Source: Paenibacillus sp. FSL H8-0537
Lineage (GTDB): Bacteria; Bacillota; Bacilli; Paenibacillales; Paenibacillaceae
Length of the DNA stretch: 64,000 bases
Reading direction: 5' to 3'
NCBI RefSeq assembly: GCF_038051995.1
Contig: NZ_CP150290.1
Coordinates: forward strand, 483,501 to 547,500
Part shown: positions 57,811 through 64,000 of the stretch, piece after piece
Layout: each line of letters begins with the position of its first letter
Position numbering within the stretch: position 1 is the first letter of the stretch
The notes under the pieces: generated by a model
What the model was told of the DNA's origin: nothing
The model's input: the letters and a program-made list of their open reading frames with translations, nothing else
Database searches by the model: none
Position numbers and translations under genes: made by a program

Positions 57811-59421
57811 TTATGCCAGTTCCCGGTATTCCTGCGGTGTCATGTCGAATTTATCACGGAAAACTTTAATGAAATATTGCGAATTGGAATAGCCGAGCTT
57901 ATCGGAAATTTCATAAATTTTATCGCTGGAATGGCGGAGCAAATAGATGGCAAGATCCATTTTAACTCCGAGAATGTACTCACTTAGGCTAATGCCCTTT
58001 AGCTGCTTGAACAGCTTGGATACATAGACCGGATGCAGCCCAACATGATCGGCTATCGACTGAAGGCTGAGCGTAGGCAAATGAGTGGAAACAAACACCT
58101 GAATGGCTTGTATAACGGTATTTTGCTCATTGAGGGATTGCTCCTCCAGCCTTGTGCGCAGTGTATGGCAAAGCTCCTCAGCCCATTCGATTAGTTGGGT
58201 TACCGATCGGAACATCCGGCTATACACGAGCTCCTGCCCCACCAGATCGGATAATAGCGAGTGATTTTTATGCGCGATATAATGAAAGGCGGACATTAGC
58301 AGACTTCTGATCTCTTCTAGATGCTCCTCCGTTTGCTCGGATAAGGAAGAATAGGCAGCTTCGATTTGCCGCAAGCGCTCCTCAAAGGCCTCCCATTGTC
58401 CCAGCTCTAGCAAATGATTGAGCGCTGGAGGCTCATAAAGCACATGCAGCGAGCGAATGAACACCGCCTGTGGCTGCTCCGAAAGCGATAGAAAATACCC
58501 GCTTCCCTTGCCAACCTGCTTCTTTAATGCCGAGGTAGCATGCTCATACATGTCGCGAATGTCCTGCTGAAGCTTGCCTGGAGAGGCAAGAATGACCGAA
58601 ATGCCGCCCTTCAAATATTCGTTGACATTGTGATGGAGTTGAAGCGATCGGTGTTTGAGCAGCTTATTCAGAAAATCGGTTGTAGGCAGTACTTCCTCCT
58701 GCTTCGGTCGCAGCAGAAAAACAAGATAGTCGTAGCTGTCCCGACAATGCCAGATATCAAAGCTGTCCTCAAACAGCTCACAGGCAATATTGGTTACTGC
58801 ATATTCGAAGAGCTGCAGGCTGTTCAAGCTGTAGCGTGTGAATTGCTCCTCCAGACGAACGAGTACCAAAAATATATGATCCCCATCGCGAAAAGCGAGC
58901 TGGCAGCCTGACAGCCTATCATTTAATGTTTCTGTGCTAAAACGAGTTCCCTGAATCAGCTGATTCAGCAGCTTGTCTTTTAATGAAGGCAGATGCTCGC
59001 GAAACGTAATCATTGCTTGCTCATAGGAGGCTGCTTTCTCAAGCTGAAGCTCGATTAGACGTATCGTTTTTGTCAGACAGACGGCAAGCTTTTCCTGATC
59101 TAGAGGCTTAATTAAATATTCAACAACCCCTTGCTCAATTGCTTCTCTCGCATATTCAAATTCCGCAAAGCCGGTCAGCAAAATGCAGGGGATGCTTCTC
59201 CCGCGGTCTCTAACTTGTTTGATTAGCTCCAATCCATTCATGCCAGGCATGGCAATGTCAGTAATGACAATGTCAATGGACTGGCTGTCAATGATTTGAA
59301 GCGCGGCCATACCTGAATAGGCTTTATGAATTTTATCTATCCCATAGTCGCTCCATGGAAAAGCGATTTCCAAATCATCAATTACATAAGATTCATCATC
59401 AACTAACAATATTTGCAGCAT
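57811..59421 (-). CDS. YesN-type AraC response regulator
   Basis: 536 aa; AGGAGG upstream of ATG 59421. Receiver domain with DDE near 8-10 and phospho-acceptor Asp55 in VITDIAMPG; long middle region (about 130-425); C-terminal AraC double HTH (LQSIADHVGLHPVYVSKLFK, ISDKLGYSNSQYFIKVFRDK, MTPQEYREL). It should activate the sugar importer and xylan genes when phosphorylated by the kinase that overlaps it upstream. Confidence 0.94.
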   Translation of the reverse strand: MLQILLVDDESYVIDDLEIAFPWSDYGIDKIHKAYSGMAALQIIDSQSIDIVITDIAMPGMNGLELIKQVRDRGRSIPCILLTGFAEFEYAREAIEQGVVEYLIKPLDQEKLAVCLTKTIRLIELQLEKAASYEQAMITFREHLPSLKDKLLNQLIQGTRFSTETLNDRLSGCQLAFRDGDHIFLVLVRLEEQFTRYSLNSLQLFEYAVTNIACELFEDSFDIWHCRDSYDYLVFLLRPKQEEVLPTTDFLNKLLKHRSLQLHHNVNEYLKGGISVILASPGKLQQDIRDMYEHATSALKKQVGKGSGYFLSLSEQPQAVFIRSLHVLYEPPALNHLLELGQWEAFEERLRQIEAAYSSLSEQTEEHLEEIRSLLMSAFHYIAHKNHSLLSDLVGQELVYSRMFRSVTQLIEWAEELCHTLRTRLEEQSLNEQNTVIQAIQVFVSTHLPTLSLQSIADHVGLHPVYVSKLFKQLKGISLSEYILGVKMDLAIYLLRHSSDKIYEISDKLGYSNSQYFIKVFRDKFDMTPQEYRELA

Positions 59422-61132
59422 GTTCTTCCTCCTGTTTTTGAATGGTAATGATATAGCAGGTGCCGCCTGACGGAGGAAGCTGTAACGCTAGCCCTGAGCT
59501 TTTGCCAAAATAAAGCCGCAGCCGTTGGTTGACGTTGCGAATGCCAGTCCCAATGGCATCCTCCGCATGATGCATAAACTCCTCCATATGCTTACCAATG
59601 ACAGTCAGCCGCTCCTCGCTTATACCTACCCCGTTATCCCTGATATAAATGCGAATTTCCTGATCGTCTTCCTCGGCTTGGATTTCTATAAGCCCGGGAT
59701 GCAAGGAAGGCTCAATTCCGTGCTTAATGCAGTTTTCAACCAGCGGCTGAAGAATCATTCTGGGTATGCGAATGAATGATAGGCTTGCGTCAACTTCAAT
59801 CGTGAAGTTGATCGATTTTTTTCGCATATGCATGATGGAAAGATAATGTTTAACAAAATTCAACTCCTCTTGAAGCGTAGAGTCGATTTCTTCGATTTTG
59901 TTAATGTAACGGCAGTAAGAAGCGAGCTCCAGCGTCATTGCTGTCACCGCAGCGTGATCTTTAATGCTGGCCTTGCTCTGGATGTAGTTTAGACAGTTAT
60001 ACAGAAAATGAGGATTAATTTGCGCTTGGTATTGCTTAAGCCTCGCCTCCTGAATGGATAAGTCGCCTAGCAGCACCTGCTCAATGAGAAACTGGGTATG
60101 CTCGGCCATTCGGTTGAAGGAATTCCCCAGCATGCCAAATTCTTTCGTATGCAAGGACCCGACCCGGCTGGAATAATCGCCGCGATCAAAGCGGTCTATC
60201 GCTTTTCTCAGGCCTATAATGGGCGTACGTACTTGATTGTGAAGAATGAGGCTGTATATAAGCGATATAAGCAGCAGCGCGACAAGGGCGATAACGAACA
60301 GTGTATTATTTCGTGAAATCGGCTTAATGAGCTGGGTAATCGGATGATAGTCAATAAAATAAAGCTCCACCATATCTAGCTTCATATAGCTGAGCAAATA
60401 TTCCGTTTGATTTTCCTCCAAGGTGATGAATCCACTGTGTCCTTTGATGAGTGGAAGAGTCCGGCTGTCAGCATTCGCCAAGGCGTTTGACTTGTCATTG
60501 CGGATTGCCACCGATTGATGAGCGTCGTAAAGCAGCGGCGTTCCCGAGAGGTATTGATTCATCATTTTCCGCAAATTGTCGAGTGAAATTCTGGTCTCAA
60601 TATACAGCGGTCCGAGATGGCCTTTGGTTAAATGGGAATAGTAACCCTCTCCATTCGCTTCCATATGGATCGTCCACTGATTAAGTGGTTCATCCGGCAA
60701 CTCAAATTTTTGAAATGAGAAGCTGGGATCAGAGGATACGGTTTCCCTCTGGTCGGGATAATATAAAATAACGGTATTGTTCCAGGAGGTAGAAGCGCTG
60801 TTTAAGGCCAACTTGTCAATAATGGCAAGCTTCATCTCATATTTTGCATAATCATCGCCCCGCTCCAAAATATACGGGTAGCTGCGAACCGTCTGGTCCT
60901 CCGACAAAACGATCGCATTCATTAAAATTTGTTCAAACTGGCTGGATAGCTGTGAGGTCATGAATTTCACCTCGCCCAGTTTGTTTTTGCGCAGCTCGGT
61001 TTGAATATCCTTTACATTAAGCTGATAAATCCACCAGAAGATAATGACGATAGACAAAAACATCAGCATTAAGCCGAGCGCCAGCTTTTGAAAAATTGAA
61101 AAACCGCCCTTTGCGGCCTGTCCTCTTAACAT
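59399..61132 (-). CDS. YesM-type sensor histidine kinase
   Basis: 577 aa from ATG 61132 (GGGGAG 7 nt upstream; a longer frame from 61177 lacks a site). Membrane segments near 15-38 and 275-300 enclose a large extracellular sensor, then HAMP (about 300-352). The His_kinase region has NPHFLYNCLNYIQSKA with the phospho-acceptor His, and the ATPase domain has PLVENCIKHG, DNGVGI and GIGNVNQRL-like RNVNQRLRLYFG. It overlaps the YesN-type gene by 23 nt. It probably senses sugar or the loaded binding protein. Confidence 0.94.
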   Translation of the reverse strand: MLRGQAAKGGFSIFQKLALGLMLMFLSIVIIFWWIYQLNVKDIQTELRKNKLGEVKFMTSQLSSQFEQILMNAIVLSEDQTVRSYPYILERGDDYAKYEMKLAIIDKLALNSASTSWNNTVILYYPDQRETVSSDPSFSFQKFELPDEPLNQWTIHMEANGEGYYSHLTKGHLGPLYIETRISLDNLRKMMNQYLSGTPLLYDAHQSVAIRNDKSNALANADSRTLPLIKGHSGFITLEENQTEYLLSYMKLDMVELYFIDYHPITQLIKPISRNNTLFVIALVALLLISLIYSLILHNQVRTPIIGLRKAIDRFDRGDYSSRVGSLHTKEFGMLGNSFNRMAEHTQFLIEQVLLGDLSIQEARLKQYQAQINPHFLYNCLNYIQSKASIKDHAAVTAMTLELASYCRYINKIEEIDSTLQEELNFVKHYLSIMHMRKKSINFTIEVDASLSFIRIPRMILQPLVENCIKHGIEPSLHPGLIEIQAEEDDQEIRIYIRDNGVGISEERLTVIGKHMEEFMHHAEDAIGTGIRNVNQRLRLYFGKSSGLALQLPPSGGTCYIITIQKQEEEHAANIVS

Positions 61133-61443
61133 GCTATTTCTCCCCTGCGTCTGAATGATCTTTCTTCCATTATACATATAAAATGCAGACGAATAGGCGG
61201 CAGCTATATAGCCTTTTTTATTTTCTTTTTGAAAGAGTGAGAATGACGCGCAAGGATAATCATAAAAAGTGACATTGTTTTCAATGAAACGAGGGAAGGA
61301 AAGTGCTAAACAAACGCAATATACTTAAATTAGTTGATTAGGAAATGGGGATTGGAGCAACTTAAGCTTCTAAGTCATCCATTTTTTTCTGTGGGACAGA
61401 ACAGGGACTCATCATCACCTATATCGAATTGGAGGTTTTTACA
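61133..61443. other. Divergent intergenic region between yesM-type and GH3 genes
   Basis: About 310 bp. AT-rich, must hold both divergent promoters. I see no strong hexamers, no clear operator and no small gene. Confidence 0.5.
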
Positions 61444-63720
61444 TTGACGAGAAACATTCAGGATATCGTAGCTCAAATGACGCTGGAGGAAAAGGCAGGG
61501 CTTTGCTCGGGTCTGGACTTCTGGCATTTGAAAGGTGTCGAGCGTCTAGGCGTACCTTCCATTATGGTAACGGATGGACCACACGGCTTGCGTAAGCAGC
61601 AAACGGGTGCGGATCATCTAGGGATTTTCGACAGCGTACCGGCAACCTGCTTCCCTTCCGCTGCAGGACTTGCCTGCTCATGGGATGAAGAGCTGATTGG
61701 CAAAGTCGGCGTCGCGCTTGGTGAAGAATGCCAGGCCGAAGATGTTGCCGTCCTGCTTGGGCCAGGCGTGAACATTAAGCGTTCCCCACTATGTGGACGC
61801 AATTTCGAATATTTTTCTGAAGATCCGTTTTTGTCCTCCGAGATGGCGGCAGGTCATATCAACGGTGTACAAAGCCAAGGCGTCGGAACGTCGCTCAAGC
61901 ATTTTGCGGTAAACAATCAGGAGCATCGCCGGATGTCGACCGATGCGGTCGTCGATGAGCGCACGCTTCGTGAAATTTATTTGGCAAGCTTCGAGGGCGC
62001 AGTGAAGAAAGCGCAGCCTTGGACGGTTATGTGCTCGTACAATCAAGTGAATGGCGCCTTTGCTTCCGAGAATGTAAAGCTGCTTACGGATATTTTGAAG
62101 GATGAATGGGGCCATGAAGGTTTTGTCGTTTCCGATTGGGGCGCAGTTAATGAGCGTGACCTGTCGCTTGCAGCAGGCATGGAGCTGGAAATGCCCGCAA
62201 GCAACGGCGTAGGCGAGAAAAAAGTACTTGATGCGATCGGCAATGGCACTTTGACTGAGGAAGCACTGGACCGTGCCGTAACTCGTCTGCTTCGCATTAT
62301 TTTCAAATCGGTGGATGAGAAAGTCAAGGATGCTACGTATGACAAAGACGCGCATCACCAGTTGGCTAGAACGGTTGCTAGCGAGAGCATGGTATTGCTG
62401 AAAAATAAAGGCGGCTTGCTTCCGCTTGCGAAAAACAGCCGTGTAGCGGTTATCGGCGCTTTCGCCGAGAAACCAAGATTCCAAGGCGGCGGCAGCTCCC
62501 ATATCGTACCGACAAAGCTGGATAACCCAGTCGAAGAAATTAAAACGCTCGTTAGCGATGCATCGGCTGTTGTTTATGCGCAAGGCTATCACGCAGGTGA
62601 TGATGCGCTTGATGAAGCGCTGATCGAAGAAGCGAAGCTTGCTGCAAGCGAGGCGGAGGTTGCTGTTATTTTTGCCGGCCTGCCTGATCGTTATGAATCA
62701 GAAGGATATGATCGCGAACATCTCAACCTGCCTGAAAATCAAAATAAGCTGATTGAAGCTGTTGCCAGCGTTCAAAGCCGCGTCGTAGTTGTATTACTCA
62801 ATGGATCGGCAGTGCTGCTGCCATGGCTGGATCAAGTAGATGCAGTGCTTGAAGGTTATCTTGGCGGTCAAGCTGTTGGCGGAGCCGTAGCAGATTTGCT
62901 GTTTGGAGAAGTGAATCCATCCGGCAAGCTGGCAGAGACATTCCCGCTGAAGCTGAGCGACAACCCTTCATTCCTGAATTTCCCAGGTGAAGGCGACCGC
63001 GTTGAATACAAAGAAGGTATTTTCGTAGGCTACCGTTATTATGACAAAAAGGAACTAGATGTTCTGTTCCCATTTGGATTTGGTCTGAGCTACACGACGT
63101 TTGCTTACAGCGATTTGTTGCTAAGCGCGGCCAGCATCAAGGATACAGACGAGGTTGAAATAACGGTTAATGTAACCAATACAGGCAGCGTAGCAGGCAA
63201 AGAGGTTGTACAGCTTTATGTGAAGGATGTTGCAAGCACGGTCAATCGCCCAGAGAAAGAGCTGAAAGGCTTTAAGAAGGTTGCACTCGCACCTGGCGAG
63301 ACAAAGACGGTAAGCTTTGTGCTGAATAAGCGCTCCTTTGCCTACTACAATGTAGACATTAAGGATTGGCATGTGGAAAGCGGTGAATTCGCGATTTTGG
63401 TGGGACATTCCTCGCAGGAAATCGTTCTTGAAGCGACACTTGCAGTTGAATCTACTGTTAAATTGAAAAAGCATTATTCGCAAAATACGACGCTTGGCGA
63501 TCTGTATAACAACGAAGAAGCAACGGCTATTCTGCAGCCATATATGAAAAAGTTCCAAGAAAACAGCCCGCTCGCCAGCGTAGATGAAGATGATGCCCAT
63601 GCGGAAATGATGGTTAAAATGATGCAATACATGCCGCTTCGCAACCTGATGGCATTCGGTGGCGATGCCTTCACCAAAGACATGCTGGACCAATTAATTG
63701 TAGAGTTGAACAGCTTATAA
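61444..63720 (+). CDS. GH3 beta-glycosidase (beta-xylosidase/beta-glucosidase)
   Basis: 758 aa from TTG 61444 (GGAGG 8 nt upstream), no signal peptide, so intracellular. The N-terminal barrel has [11 protein letters not shown] near 45 and the nucleophile Asp231 in [21 protein letters not shown] is the conserved substrate-binding KH region. The second domain (about 320-540) has [14 protein letters not shown], and an FN3-like domain (about 580-655) follows with [15 protein letters not shown]. It should release sugar from imported oligosaccharides. The exact sugar cannot be told; the setting suggests xylose. The next gene is a symporter 37 nt on. Confidence 0.92.
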   Translation: MTRNIQDIVAQMTLEEKAGLCSGLDFWHLKGVERLGVPSIMVTDGPHGLRKQQTGADHLGIFDSVPATCFPSAAGLACSWDEELIGKVGVALGEECQAEDVAVLLGPGVNIKRSPLCGRNFEYFSEDPFLSSEMAAGHINGVQSQGVGTSLKHFAVNNQEHRRMSTDAVVDERTLREIYLASFEGAVKKAQPWTVMCSYNQVNGAFASENVKLLTDILKDEWGHEGFVVSDWGAVNERDLSLAAGMELEMPASNGVGEKKVLDAIGNGTLTEEALDRAVTRLLRIIFKSVDEKVKDATYDKDAHHQLARTVASESMVLLKNKGGLLPLAKNSRVAVIGAFAEKPRFQGGGSSHIVPTKLDNPVEEIKTLVSDASAVVYAQGYHAGDDALDEALIEEAKLAASEAEVAVIFAGLPDRYESEGYDREHLNLPENQNKLIEAVASVQSRVVVVLLNGSAVLLPWLDQVDAVLEGYLGGQAVGGAVADLLFGEVNPSGKLAETFPLKLSDNPSFLNFPGEGDRVEYKEGIFVGYRYYDKKELDVLFPFGFGLSYTTFAYSDLLLSAASIKDTDEVEITVNVTNTGSVAGKEVVQLYVKDVASTVNRPEKELKGFKKVALAPGETKTVSFVLNKRSFAYYNVDIKDWHVESGEFAILVGHSSQEIVLEATLAVESTVKLKKHYSQNTTLGDLYNNEEATAILQPYMKKFQENSPLASVDEDDAHAEMMVKMMQYMPLRNLMAFGGDAFTKDMLDQLIVELNSL

Positions 63721-63757
63721 ATTAGCGTTAAAGCCAGGTACATGAGGAGAATATGCG

Positions 63758-64000
63758 ATGAGTGCGAATCAGACAGCAAGTGGCGTTCAAGACGACGCAT
63801 ACCACAAAGTAAGATGGTCGGAACGAATTGGTTATGGTTTTGGTGATGCAGCCAGCAACCTTATCTTCACAGGAGCAGCAACGTTTCTAACGTATTATTA
63901 TACGGACGTCATGGGACTTGCCGCAGGCGCAATTGGAACGATGATGCTGATAGCCCGTATATTGGATGCCTTCCTTGACGTCGGTGTAGGGGCATTGGTA
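63758..64000 (+). CDS. GPH-family sugar symporter, 5' part only
   Basis: 81 residues visible, running off the right edge. GAGGAG lies about 8 nt before ATG 63758. After 20 hydrophilic residues, SERIGYGFGDAASNLIFTGA and TYYYTDVMGLAAGAIGTMML are the first segments of the glycoside-pentoside-hexuronide:cation symporters (MelB, XynB/XylP type); LDAFLDVGVGAL is the conserved loop. It probably imports xylosides alongside the GH3 enzyme, in one operon. Confidence 0.88.
   Translation, partial: MSANQTASGVQDDAYHKVRWSERIGYGFGDAASNLIFTGAATFLTYYYTDVMGLAAGAIGTMMLIARILDAFLDVGVGALV

Overview
The window looks like a Paenibacillus-type chromosome (Bacillota, spore-forming, moderate GC). The evidence is strong AGGAGG-type ribosome binding sites, lipoboxes of the LAAC type, YesM/YesN and LplB/YtcP-type systems, a RacA-like protein, CcdC, and multi-domain xylanases. 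I assigned this from recognised families, not from a search.

Layout. 1-9.4 kb: a truncated SDR gene divergent from a LysR regulator, an AraC-type regulator, an SRPBCC protein, an OmpR/histidine-kinase pair followed by a peptide-antibiotic-protection type ABC transporter, and an MFS exporter. 9.4-15.3 kb: CcdC, then a complete five-gene nickel-type ABC importer (nikABCDE) behind a near-consensus promoter with a Fur-type box directly downstream of the -10. 15.4-22.4 kb: mixed housekeeping and hypothetical genes (PAP2, cyclase-family hydrolase, cold-shock protein, Gfo/Idh/MocA oxidoreductase, soluble chemoreceptor, ArAE-type membrane protein, RacA-like protein).

22.8-45.1 kb is the most unusual part. 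A divergent pair (a 50-aa membrane peptide plus a zinc-ribbon membrane protein) faces a secreted/anchored vWA protein. After 1 kb of nested repeats comes a six-gene run: a tubulin/FtsZ-like protein with a GGTGSG loop, a second large protein that looks like a degenerate tubulin-like paralogue, a membrane vWA protein, a small beta-rich protein, a TRAFAC-type GTPase with a zinc ribbon, and a 1067-aa GAP1-like membrane protein. A MITE-like element then separates a three-gene run: CHASE2-adenylate cyclase, FecR-domain protein, NHL/stalk-domain protein. I interpret this as a GTPase/tubulin-like, envelope-spanning system with cAMP output; its function is not known to me and the link between the sub-operons is inference.

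45.1-47.9 kb: a squalene/phytoene synthase (probable ATT start), Lrp/AsnC regulator, MBL-fold hydrolase and DUF1304 protein. 48-64 kb is a xylan-use region: an AraC-GH39 fusion, a secreted GH10 xylanase with CBM22, CBM9-like domains and a Gly-Pro-His repeat tail, two LplB/YtcP-type permeases with their binding lipoprotein, YesN/YesM-type regulators, a GH3 glycosidase and the start of a GPH sugar symporter. These would degrade xylan outside, import oligosaccharides, hydrolyse them inside and sense them.

Several families of short non-coding repeats are scattered through the window: a 100-bp double-palindrome element (four copies, each pointing at a downstream gene), a 200-bp element with long terminal inverted repeats (two inverted copies), and a 161-bp element with TA-flanked terminal repeats. 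No tRNA, rRNA, CRISPR array or transposase gene was seen.
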